DNA of 64,000 bases. Source: Platycnemis pennipes. Taxonomy: Eukaryota > Arthropoda > Insecta > Odonata > Platycnemididae. Of the stretch, positions 35,201 to 44,105 are shown in pieces. A program made the position numbers and the translations under genes. The stretch spans positions 141,378,615 through 141,442,614 of the forward strand of contig OW121848.1 in NCBI GenBank assembly GCA_933228895.1. Reading direction: 5' to 3'. How positions within the stretch are numbered: position 1 is the first letter of the stretch; every line of letters starts with the position of its first letter. The notes below the pieces were generated by a model. The model made no database searches, had not been told where the DNA came from, and was given only the letters and a program-made list of their open reading frames with translations.

Positions 35201-35893
35201 ATTCACGAGGAAATGGGACATGGCGAGATTGATAAAAGAGTTTAAGGGCAGAAAAAACGATTCAATATTATCCGGCAATGAATTCAGTTGGGAGGAAAGG
35301 CGGTGGTGGAGTGAGCGCTTGACAAGGGATAGTCTAGGGATAGGCATACGGAGCATGGAATGCTTCGATTGCCAATTAGCCGATAAAAAGAACTCAGTGG
35401 AGAGCTGCGTCAAACCAATCTGAGGATTGATGGCTGATGATGAATATTTAAATGTAGCTGAGGCCGCCAGACTCACCTGAGAGAGGCCGTAGAAGCAGAG
35501 TAGGCAGGAGAGGGAGCCGGAGAGGAGGAGGACGGCACCGGCGCCCACCAGGGAGCCCACGGCCGGCGGCGCAACCGCCGCGTCACCCAGACGCACCCAC
35601 GACGCCTTCTTCTCCCACCGGGGGTGCGGCGGCTGCGTTCCGGCGGGGCGGAGGAATACGGGCGGCGTGGCGGCGATCAGGGGGTCCATGGGGGCCGCGT
35701 AGGGCGGCGGGGGGCAGTGGTCCCGCTCCGTGCGGTAGTCCTGGTCGAGCGGGAGCACTTCCGAGGAGGGGTGCACCCTGGAGTGGTTCCGAGGGGCGCG
35801 GTGCACGGAGGGCGAGTGCGAGGCACCGACCCTGGCGCGGCCGGGGACCCCCAGGGCGCGGCGCTGGCCCGACGGCCGGTACGAGGAGGACAT
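28937..35893 (-). CDS. Four-pass membrane protein with PPxY motif and CCxxCC tail (3 exons, complete)
   Basis: Joining 35893-35477, 31731-31611 and 29235-28937 gives 837 nt, 278 residues and a TAG stop, with GT-AG introns of 3745 and 2375 bp in phases 0 and 1. The N-terminal 110 residues are basic, Pro-rich and probably cytosolic, with PPPPY at 61-65 (a WW-domain ligand of the Nedd4 type). Hydrophobic segments lie at about 112-135, 148-164, 181-198 and 229-246. A loop between the third and fourth holds one N-glycosylation motif (NST at 205), which predicts both termini inside. The tail has Cys pairs at 255-256 and 259-260, possible palmitoylation sites. The ATG at 35893-35891 has G at -3 and is the first ATG after an in-frame stop. 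The general plan resembles CD20-like or FAM189/TMEM255-like tetraspans, and also the arthropod Notch regulator Sanpodo, but no NPAF motif is seen. I do not recognise the family securely. Confidence 0.85.
29370..29640 (+). mobile_element. LINE 3' end in intron 2, antisense to the gene
   Basis: Contains ATCTTGAGACATGATGACCT, GTAAAAGAGAAGAATTATGT and the AGCTGCATCAAATC...GATGATGATGA tail of the 34.5-kb family. Frames are broken. Confidence 0.65.
29641..31610 (-). other. Intron 2 of the membrane-protein gene
   Basis: Non-coding, AT-rich. Besides the LINE end at 29.4-29.6 kb I see no further clear element. Confidence 0.5.
31611..31731 (-). CDS. Exon 2 of the four-pass membrane protein
   Basis: A 121-nt exon between TTATTCTTCAG and GTAAATAT. 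It encodes residues 140-179 and the first base of 180: GGRRYYLDFGLLSGFSSVLV, then GFLGLRARTWHRAPNRNYVT. This contains membrane segment 2 followed by a basic cytosolic loop. It was found from the splice sites and frame continuity, and links phase 0 to phase 1 exactly. Confidence 0.85.
31797..31873. repeat. Short tandem duplication (38-bp unit) in intron 1
   Basis: ATGGCAAGCAAATCTTCTAA and the next 15 or so bases occur at 31797 and again at 31835, differing by A/C in ATTCAATTCAA versus ATTCCATTCAA. The repeat lies 65-140 nt upstream of the exon 2 acceptor on the transcribed strand. Confidence 0.85.
31874..33785 (-). other. Intron 1 of the membrane-protein gene, part without recognised repeats
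   Basis: AT-rich non-coding sequence. Around 32640-32710 the words AAGCGAATACTTGAAAG and GGCCGATACCCAATACCCG resemble hAT-like repeat ends. Confidence 0.4.
33786..34070 (+). repeat. tRNA-derived SINE (Ser-like head)
   Basis: The first 70 bp look like a tRNA: GGAGCATGGTAGCCC start, box A region TAGCCCTGAGAATAGAGC, an anticodon-like GGGCTGCTAACC, and a perfect T arm CTGGGTTCAAATCCTGG (box B). A non-tRNA body follows with GCATGCGGCACAGGGACAG, ending near GTCCAACCTTTAGTTGAACA. The length and structure are those of a SINE rather than a tRNA gene. It lies in intron 1. Confidence 0.75.
34210..34500 (-). mobile_element. CR1-like LINE 3' end
   Basis: ACATCTACATAATACCCAGA, then GGCAGGGGGTGATTTCACAC and TGCTGTTAGTTGGGTTAG, are shared with 62521-62830. 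In plus-oriented copies this segment is the 3' end that follows a CR1-like reverse transcriptase. Confidence 0.7.
34535..35026 (+). pseudogene. LINE reverse transcriptase C-terminal part, best copy of its family
   Basis: Almost open frames encode SIAQAKRAFYQKKNLL, IRTYIWSKFLYSIEAW, KKRVEVFEMWYYRRMMKI, then after one stop (TGA at 34798-34800) EEVLRRVGEKRSLL, ISHILRHYGLMKTIVEGQVE and GKGRPRVRYMELV. This is the usual end of a non-LTR reverse transcriptase. Its 3' end has been split from 35385-35440 by a younger insertion. Confidence 0.8.
35027..35384 (-). mobile_element. CR1-like LINE fragment nested in the preceding LINE
   Basis: The minus strand encodes RSLHHRLSSQLNSLPDNIES and SFINLAMSHF, the SFxxRxxxxWNSLPxxI..A.s...FK end typical of CR1/L2-type reverse transcriptases. 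It interrupts the plus-oriented LINE, whose 3' end (AGAGCTGCGTCAAACC, then GATGATGA) resumes at about 35385-35440. The left end starts with TTATTTATTTA, so the insertion is 5'-truncated with an A/T-rich tail. Confidence 0.65.
35477..35893 (-). CDS. Exon 1 of the four-pass membrane protein
   Basis: Encodes residues 1-139: the Pro/Arg-rich N-terminal region, the PPPPY motif and the first membrane segment (AVLLLSGSLSCLLCFYGLSQ at its end). The donor is CTCTCAG followed by GTGAGT (35476-35471). The exon is GC- and CpG-rich, unlike the two downstream exons. An open frame continues across the donor into intron and LINE sequence, but that extension is not coding. Confidence 0.85.
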
Positions 35894-36670
35894 TTCCCTC
35901 TCGGCACGGCACCCGAGTTGAACGGCGGAGCGGAGCTTCAGCGGCGAGTCACAACACTCCGGAGACCGCCTTAGCGGAGCACTCGAAAGAGTCACTCGGG
36001 TTAGAGGGGAGGAGGGACTCAAACCCTCGTTTTACTTTTCTTCCCCTGTTACACGAATCGTCGCGCAACACAAATGCCAATAATAGAGGTGCAGAAAAAG
36101 TTTTCGTTGTTCGAAAATACTAAGTGGCGAAGGGCTTCTCATTTGCTCCACCCCTTTCACTCCCACCACCTCTCGTGCCGTTCTATACTTATTATTTTTT
36201 TCTTTCTCCTCACGTAAAGCGTCGCAAAACCACTGAATGCCCACGAGGCACACGCCAGGCCAGATTCACTGTCCTTGAACATGCATGCGTCCCTTGTTTA
36301 TTTGAAAAATATTTTTTCCTCACCCAAGGAACGAAGCTGCAAGGAAACCTGTAGTGCCTAAACAGATATTTTTCCGCCACCCACCACAGCCTCTTCTGCT
36401 TCGGGAGGGGAAAATATCAAGGTGTGGAGAAAAACCAGAAGACCACTGATCACCACGTACACCTAAACTGGTGCTTGGTGCACATTCCCACGCATCGGTA
36501 TACGTGCTTTCAGTCAGTCTCTCGCCTGTCTGCGCTCAGCGGCCGGCCCTTGAGTGAGAGAGAGAGAGAGAGGGAAGGGATCGCGGGAAAAGAGGCTTAA
36601 CGACGTCCTGCCGCGAATCCCACCTAGAGGGAATTGCGGGTCTTCCCGTCTTTTTGGGTGTCGCGCTGTG

Positions 36671-36677
36671 TTTTATA
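36671..36677 (-). promoter_or_regulatory. TATA-box candidate for the membrane-protein gene
   Basis: On the minus strand GGCCCCTATAAAACACAGCG contains a good TATAAAA. A start about 30 nt further on (near 36645) would leave a 5'UTR of about 750 nt before the ATG. No other strong core element was noticed between here and the ATG. Confidence 0.4.
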
Positions 36678-36760
36678 GGGGCCAACCCATCACTCCGCTC
36701 GTTTCACTCTGAATCGTGATTGCCCACGCGGACTTGTCACGGAAATCGGAGAGTTATCTG

Positions 36761-39232
36761 GATATGAGACTAAGTGAGGATCGACAGGGAGTCGGGCGAT
36801 AATCTATCTCCCCCGGAGGACGTCTTAAGGGTAAGGGCGTCGGAACGCCTCACTCCAGTCGATGGCAACGCCCCCGCAGCTCCTTATCGCGGCCGAATGC
36901 TTTCAATGCCTCTCCTTGGCCACCCCTTTCAGCGGCGCAAATTTCCTCTCCTCCACCGCGGTCGGAAGCGTCTTGGCGACACTGCGGGTTGGTAGATGCA
37001 GAGATGACGAACTCGTATTATAGCGAGCGCTTTGATCTACCCGCCCTGTCGTGCTCTGTCCCAGTCGCGCGCTGTTTTTCCTCGAGCTCTCAGGTCGGGA
37101 ATGAGGGAGGGCTTGCTGGCCGTAGCGAGGGCACGCGACGTGCTGCGGTGATGGCAGGAGCAGATGGCAGCTGCTGGCGCGTGGCAACGGAGTTATTCCC
37201 CCCCCCCCCTCTCTTCCACCTTTTTCCCGCCACTGCCACCCCTCCCATTCTCCCCCATGGGCGAACCCTCTGGCTTCCGACTCGCCCCCCTTCCTTTCCT
37301 CGACCGGCAAATATAGGGAGGAGGGCAACTGGTGCGAGGTGAAGGGAGTTAGGATGGGGGAACGCACTCACACTGGTCTCCCCCCTCCTCCCTGCCAACA
37401 CCAAGGGGGAGGCACCAACGTTTCTCGCATGGGGGCCCGCTCTAAGCATTGACAACAGAAACCTGCGGAGGGTTACGAACCCTGCTAAAAGAACGGAGGA
37501 ACCCGTCCTAGGCTGTAGTGGATGTCATAAAGGCGGCTGGTAGAGGAGCCGCCTACCATCGCAGGCACCAGTGCATTTCGATTCGTAATCATTATCTGAC
37601 TGTCCACATCTCGATCGTACCTGATCGTACGAAAGCATATTTATTATAGCGTAGTAACATACATATTCTAATGCTCGTATCTATGCTATTATGTTTAGAG
37701 ATGTTTCAACCCCTGCTACACGTGATCACACTTTGCGTGTGTAATGTAAAACATTTAATGGATGTTAATTTTTTCAGTGTTTGAGTTTTACTCTATGAAA
37801 CTCTTCATTACGTTTCCAGCATGTAAGGGAGGAGGATTGATTCCTCGACGGGCATTTTTCTCCGTAGTAAGTTCTTATAATAACACTATCCCCTTTCGGA
37901 CAGTTTGATCAACGTCATGAAGGTCAATTATTTTCACATGCGTTAAAACTATGCAATGATCCAGTCCTTAGCATATTACGTGCGAAAATATCCTACATCG
38001 AATTGAAATTTTTTAGCAGAATTGTCGTAATATCTTTCTATTTGGACCGAACCGACCATTCTCCCCAGGGGCCAGGTGAGATTATTTGCTGTGTGAGCGG
38101 CTCCACCACTCGCCTAGGACAGACCCCAGTCCCTCATTTCGAGTCCCTTATACTCCCTCCCCTGCCCTGTTCCTCCGGCAATCACAATTGATACGCGGAG
38201 GTTTCCATGGTAGCCTCATCTCCCTTGGCCTTCAGTCCCTGCACCCCTTTTCACCCCGGTTCGACTTCTTAGCGTTCGTTTCCCGCTCTTTTCTCCGCGC
38301 TGCGCGTACTATAATCCTCCCCATCTCCCCTTTCCCCTTGTTCCCTCCCCTTTCCTTTGTGCACACCCTCCCCCCAACCACCAACCGAGTCCCACTCCTC
38401 GCCCCACCCCGTGGAAGCCAACGGCTTTCGTGCTTCGCCATGCCCCGGGGGGACTTTTATACTCCGTCGAATCTGGTCATATACCATCGCGTCCACGGTG
38501 GCCCACTGATGGTTTTTTCCCATTGGCTCGCATGCATGCCATTTAAATCGACGACGATGTGGCATTTAAAGACGGAGTCGCTCTCTGTCGCATTAAAGAA
38601 CTTAAAGGGATCTTGTTCTGCCTATCGTTTTTGGCTCGAGGAACGGATAGGCTATCAACAACCACCGATGCAAGTATAAGTTCAAAAACTATTGTCCCTC
38701 TGTTAACGTCTGTAATAGATTATGATAAGAAGAGAGTGCCTAAATTTAGGTTTTGTGTGTTCCATTACACATCTAAGAATAGGACTTAATTCCGTCCATA
38801 CTTCCCTATTCAGGCCTCGTTCTAATAAATGCCTTTCTCTTCGCCCCGATAACTATGCATTATAATAAGGTTGAATTTTCATTATAGTAGCATAAAGGGG
38901 GAGACATCTTTGTCGTAGTGAGTCTGATAGGTGAACTCTCTTTGAAGTGTGTTTGCAGTTTTGTTTTGGGTCCTAATGATTAGTAACAGTTCCATGAATT
39001 ACAACGGAGTAAATTTCATTTGATCGCCAGCGATGATTGGGAGTTCAATGCATGAAAAAGTACGTTAAAGTATCTTGAATTGAGTTGAGAACGAAATATC
39101 GGGGTAGCTTTGTCCTGCCGGGTTTCTAGTTCTTCGAAAAAGTGGGTGTTAATTTATGTAAATACAATTATTCACAATAGAGGGAACAATTTCCGGCGAG
39201 ATATGGTGGATGTTTTCCACTATGGGAAGATG
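36761..39232. other. GC-rich, then mixed intergenic sequence
   Basis: 36.76-37.5 kb and 38.05-38.5 kb are GC- and C-rich with long chance open frames on both strands. None shows a recognisable domain or consistent splice structure. It may be part of an extended unmethylated promoter region or hold an unrecognised 5' exon. Confidence 0.3.
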
Positions 39233-39380
39233 GAAAGATCTTAGTAGACTCCGCAGTAATTTTTATTGGGATTACCTAGGTTTCGACAATTAGTGTCATA
39301 ATCAGGTTGATGATGACACTACGTGTCGAAACCTAGGTCGTCCCAATAAAAATTACTGTGAAGTCCACTAAGATTTTCAT
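39233..39380. repeat. Hairpin of two inverted Penelope-like termini
   Basis: Arms 39233-39305 and 39307-39380 are inverted copies with a few mismatches: GTAATTTTTATTGGGATTAC and CCTAGGTTTCGAC on the left answer GTCGAAACCTAGG, then CCCAATAAAAATTAC on the right. There is practically no spacer. Read left to right, the right arm has TTGATGA, a hairpin GACAC-TAC-GTGTC, GAAA, palindrome ACCTAGGT and then C: the order of a hammerhead-type motif, followed by AATAAA. This is the arrangement of Penelope-like 3' ends. Confidence 0.7.
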
Positions 39381-40939
39381 TTAAAAATTATTCACTATAT
39401 ACTAATCAGGACAGAAACAAACGCATTTATTGTCTTTGAGGAAACCCTCCGAGTGACCTACCAAGCACGCATTAGCTGTCTTATATGTGTAAACGTTGCT
39501 TAAACAGGACAATAAATCCACCCGGCGTAGACTCGTGGACCGTCTTCGGAAACGTGAGATTACAAAGAGGTGACTACCGCTACCCGTTTGCGGATTGAAA
39601 ATTAATATATTGTGGGAGACTGGAAGGTGCGCTGAAATTATTTGTATAGTGTACACATCCCTTCAAAAAACCCACGTCGAGAATAATTTCCGATCGTTCA
39701 ACGTTGATTGTTGACCCCATCGTTTTCTTTTTTCCACTCCCAAGCGGCGTTTTTGGGAAACACGTCGATCCACGATTTTTCAGTCGCAACGTAAGTGTAT
39801 CCAAGCAAGCCTTGCGGAGAATTCTCGGTAGGGCTTTTCCCGTGTCTCGTGCTTTCGATGGCTTTCTTCCTCGTGCGTTACGGAGCGAGCAGGGGGGGAA
39901 GAGAGCCCTCCCAGATCGTGAATGACGAAGGGAAAGCCCCCCTGTTAACCCGAAAGGGAATGGTCCAGGGTGAGGGGGAAGCAGTCTCAAGGGGGAGAGA
40001 AACAGACGGCGCGTGCCACCTTCCGGCAGAATGGTCCTGAAGGGGCGGTCCCGGCCCTTCCCCTTCCTCCCCCCCCCCATCACTCTCCAAAAGACACGGA
40101 TTCAAAACGTCGGACCTTTAACCGTCGGGCTCGGGGGATGAGGGAAACGTTCTTTCATTGGGACGGCTTTGAGTCACGCGGATGACGAATTGTTGGAGGA
40201 GGGATAGGGGAGGCGACACACGGATTCGGGGAGTGGGAATTGGAAGGGCTTTTCCGAAACCACCAACGAACTCTCGCGCGCCTTCCTATTCCTTCCATGC
40301 AATTATTAATTTTTACTCTTGTGTGCACCAGTTGTTTTCGAAAACAGAGCTTGCACAAATGCTCATCATCATCATCATCGTGAATCATCAATCGTTCATT
40401 ATTGGTCCGACGCAGCTCTCCACTCAATTTTCCTATCAGCCAACCTCTCCGCACCTACATAATTCTTCTCTTCAACATCCTTCACTACTCGCTCCATGTA
40501 TCTCATCCGAGTTTTATCTTAGTGGTTGTCTCCATCAAATCATCATGTCTTACCTTCGCGCTGAGTTTACTTCAATTGTATACTTATACCATGCGCTAGA
40601 GTCAGTTTGTTTTGGCCAGAGAAGTAAAGAGATGAAAAAAGATTTTTTTTACGGCTTTGCTGTATTTCTAACCCCAAAATTTTATTATGATCTTGACTTC
40701 AACTTTCGGCGAGTGGATCTACATCCTTTCAGTCATTCAAAGTAGTGTCTTTTCCTTCAGTCCGTCATTTCTTGTCCAATATTATTAATTTACTCCAAGA
40801 CACCCATCGACTGTGATGGTATGGAGTACATCTTTTGATGATTAATCCTTGGAAACTTGCGGAGAGGTGGGAGGCGATAAACATTTCCTTAATTTCCCAC
40901 TCTCTACTACGATGTGATAATACGGTGAGTGGAGCTTTG
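39381..40939. other. Intergenic, GC-rich in 39.7-40.3 kb
   Basis: Long chance frames occur on both strands of the GC-rich part, without recognisable domains. A short ATC repeat occurs at 40362-40379. Confidence 0.3.
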
Positions 40940-41045
40940 GGCCACTGGCTGGAAGTAGTGGATTCAAACCCAGGAGACCCCTGTCAGGACAAGAGCAGCT
41001 AAACCCAAGCTCTACCATTTTCTTGGCATGACGATCCCGACCATG
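40940..41045 (-). repeat. Possible tRNA-like SINE head
   Basis: The minus strand reads AAAATGGTAGAGCTTGG (box A-like) and then CTCCTGGGTTTGAATCC (box B-like), with about 30 bp between them. The body was not delimited. Confidence 0.4.
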
Positions 41046-41659
41046 GAACTTCATAACGAGCGTAATCGCGTTGGTGTTATATTTTATCGCGCTTAGGAGT
41101 GCGAAAATGTGATAGGTAGCAATTTCCTGAACTTTTCCGGTGCTTCAAATCACTACTCTCCATTGGTGGTCGGGGGTTATTGCAGTTGAATAATATTTGA
41201 CTAGTATGTTCATTCTTATTTATCTTATTAGAGCAAATGTTAGTAAAAATAGTTCCATGTGACCGTTCGTTAAATATGACTCAGTAAAGTGCTAAAAAAA
41301 TTATCCTGTGTTAATTTTCTCCTAATTTTCTGGTTGTTACTCGTTATGTGTGTCATCGCTGCTATTTTGTTCAGTTTGCACGAATACTGTTCTAATGGGT
41401 GAAGATGAATCAATTAGAAGAGAGCCTAAAACTATATGTTTATTAAATTAATTTTGCTTTTGGCTGCTGTAAGATATCGTGATGCACTGAATTCCTGTTA
41501 TGCCATCTTTTCATTGGTGCTTATGCTAGGCAAGGAAAGGAGATCCATTTCTTATTTTGAACTTAAGTTATTCCTCGATTAAATACCAATGCAGAGTAAA
41601 TTGCGTATTTCAAATTACCCTTTACCGGTTCCTCCTGTGGGTCAACCTGGTTGTTTTGG

Positions 41660-41850
41660 AAGAAGGAAAAAAAACTCAACTTTGTGCTGCCCACAGATTC
41701 GATTTTATTTTCGACGGATTTCAACGCCTTGGCGTCATCCTTGGGACAAATTGACTGAGGAACTGAGGATGACGCCGAGGCGTTGAAACGCGTCGAAAAT
41801 AAATTCGACACTTTGGGCAGTACAAAGTTGACTTTTTTTCTTTTTTCAAA
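41660..41850. repeat. Second hairpin of two inverted Penelope-like termini
   Basis: Arms of about 80 bp: TCAACTTTGTGCTGCCCACA.. through GATTTCAACGCC.TGGCGTCATCC on the left, and GGATGACGCC.AGGCGTTGAA.. through GGGCAGTACAAAGTTGA on the right, with a spacer of about 22 bp. The right arm contains CTGAGGA (41763-41769), a stem with GACGCC and GGCGTT, GAAA (41785-41788), palindrome ACGCGT and then C, followed by AATAAA at 41798-41803. It has the same layout as the 39.2-kb locus with unrelated arm sequence. Confidence 0.72.
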
Positions 41851-42419
41851 GATGCTGTACCAATAGATCTCGCCTAATACCATCGAATTGGTTTTGGGAT
41901 GTACTTACTAATCCAAACATCATCAGTAGTCATCCTTAGATTGGTTTTATGTAACTTTTCACTCTTTTTCACATCAGCTCTTTGGTACTCTTCAGTAAGC
42001 CTAACGGGCTGTGAAATTCACTCGTGTCACAGTTGTCCTTTGCCACCTTAGGTTTCTCAGGAAGTTCTCCTGCCACCTAGACACCATGACGATTATAAAA
42101 TAACGTTGTAGTGTCCTGTACATTTTTAAAGAAAACACGATGCGTTTCAACGCTCCTATCTATTTCAATACATTTAGAGGGCAGTACAAAGTTTTTTTAA
42201 TCATGCATAACTATGATTGATCTGTACAACCAAGTCTCTCATGGATCAGTTAAAAATGATCTTCTTTTTACATCACCGTCCTCTCAGAGACTCATTCAGC
42301 ACTGAGCCCAGGAGCTACGATCAGATGCTCATCGCCATAATCACCGAGCCACCTCGCTGTCATACGTCAGTCAGAGCGTAGGTTTAAGTACAGATTTAAT
42401 CTATTGGAGAAATTTCAAT
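41851..42419. other. Intergenic sequence
   Basis: No gene recognised. GATGCGTTTCAACGC at 42138-42152 resembles a short piece of the neighbouring hairpin arms. Confidence 0.35.
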
Positions 42420-42786
42420 CGGATAGCTTTACTGAAGATGTTAGGCACATATTAAAAAAACCAGCGTATTATGCTAGATTCGACCAGATAAATAAGATTA
42501 GAGAGATAGATTGTCGTACTGATAGGTTCAAAATGGCATTTTTCCCCCGTACTATAAGATAACATAATAGGCAGCATAGCAAAGGGATAGGTACGTGAAA
42601 TATTTTAGAGTAGTCTCTAGTGCATGATGCATGTATTAACTCCTTAAATACTATAGATAATAACAATCTAGTTTCATGATACCCTATAGTTGCTTGTTTG
42701 CATGTTAGTAGTGCATGCTTGGTGATCTTCACCCCCTGCCACACACCCTCGCGGTGGCTTGCAGGGTATCGTGTAGATGTAGATGA
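42420..42786 (+). mobile_element. CR1-like LINE 3' end with RT C-terminus
   Basis: Encodes YARFDQINKIREIDCRTDRF and FKMAFFPRTI, the last residues of a CR1-like reverse transcriptase. The 3'UTR is next, ending in TTCACCCCCTGCCACACACC and GGCTTGCAGGGTATCGTGTA, then GATGTAGATG. Confidence 0.78.
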
Positions 42787-43829
42787 ATCAATTTCTCCCT
42801 AAAATCCCCCCCATGCATCCCATAATCAGCAAGTAAATATTGTTGTGATACCCTTATTGTAATTATAGGGCTTTTACGGGCGACTGACGTTAGGAAAAAG
42901 TAGCACGAGGCAAACGATTTAGCCAACGACTGCTCCTTGCTGCCCGAAGTTTGAGCGTTCTTCCTGAGGATTCGGTAGCACGAACATCGTTCGGCCTTTA
43001 GTGAAGGGGTATTATAAAACAGCCTGCTGCTCCCCCTTGGCCCCCACCTAACCATGTTGAAGAGGTGCCCCAGAATCCTCTCATTCCACCCACTTACTCT
43101 TTCGTAAGGGTCCCCGTTACGAGTTCCTCCGGTGAGGCCCTCACATCCGCCTCCTTTCTCCCCCAGGTTACCATGGCCACCCCACGTCTACTTCCTAAGC
43201 CCTCTTCCTCCCAGTCATTATTTTTTTATTCCCTTCCCTATTCTTGCTTCCTCCCCATCCCCCCAAGCAACACTTCCGGTTCCCATTGGCCCTGGGGGCC
43301 ATCCCCAAGTGTTCCCCGCCCTCCTCTCAAAGGCTCTCCCTCCACCCCCACCCCCCGGTGCTTCTTGGTGCGAGTGCTTGGTTTGTCCCGGAGCTCGCTT
43401 TGGGCTCCATAGCGCCAGTGTTGGCACTCGAAGGTTTGTTTTCGTCATTGTCATCTGTCTTTCACCACTCTGAGCGGATTTGCGAGAGAGAGATACTATA
43501 TACACGCAGACGCTTCACCAGGGCTAAAAGTACGTAAGTAGGTACTTGAGGTAGTGAAATTATTTTTACCGAATAAAATCAATCGACTGGATGTGTTATT
43601 TCCCAACAAAATGAGTAGATTTATTTAGGCTGCTATGAGTACGGCCAAGTGGTTATGAAAATTTAAAAAGGACATAATTTACTATTTTTATACGAGTCAT
43701 TGGCTTTAATTGGTAGAACGAGTCCCAATTACTTATATGGATTTATTTAATTACGCAACGCTTAAAAAAGCTAGATAAATGTATTCGTCCTTAAATGTTT
43801 CAATCAAATAGTTAATTTCTTGATATCAC
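42787..43829. other. C-rich block and intergenic sequence
   Basis: 43060-43420 is strongly C-rich with open frames in several phases and no recognisable domain. Nothing else supported. Confidence 0.3.
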
Positions 43830-44105
43830 ATTCAGGAGTCTTCAAAATGTGGTTTTACGGAAGAATGATGAAGATAACGCAGTTTGACTGAGTGACAAGT
43901 GGAGTTCTAAGAAAGATGAGAGGAAAAAGAAGTATGATGAAAACTTTATAAAGAAGACGGGGCAACCTAATATACTATATCTTGAGAGATGATCTGATCA
44001 AGACAGTCGTAGAGAGAAAAGTGAATGGGAAGAATGATAAAGGAAGACACAGTATGAGGTACGTGGAGCATATAGTGAATGAAGGATGTAAAAGAGAAGA
44101 ATGGC
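43830..44105 (+). pseudogene. LINE reverse transcriptase C-terminal remnant
   Basis: Contains GTCTTCAAAATGTGG..TACGGAAGAATGATGAAGAT and GGGAAGAATGATAAAGGAAG, with further matches to the 34.5-kb copy, in broken frames. It lacks the 3' tail. Confidence 0.7.

Larger units (their letters stand above)
35450..36760. other. CpG-rich 5' region of the membrane-protein gene
   Basis: GC content and CpG frequency rise sharply compared with flanking sequence. It covers exon 1, the probable 5'UTR (35894 to about 36645) and the core promoter candidate. A GAGA run lies at 36557-36573, which could bind GAGA-type factors. Confidence 0.5.

Noticed and set aside
35195..36022. A 275-codon minus-strand frame as one single-exon protein
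   Set aside because: A perfect donor (CAG followed by GTGAGT) lies at 35476, and joining to the exon at 31731 continues the membrane-protein sequence. Everything left of 35476 in this frame is intron and LINE sequence. Right of 35893 there is no ATG.
36774..37455. Overlapping frames of 73-154 codons in the GC-rich block
   Set aside because: Open in several phases and on both strands with no consistent splice sites or domain. They are probably chance frames in CpG-rich DNA.
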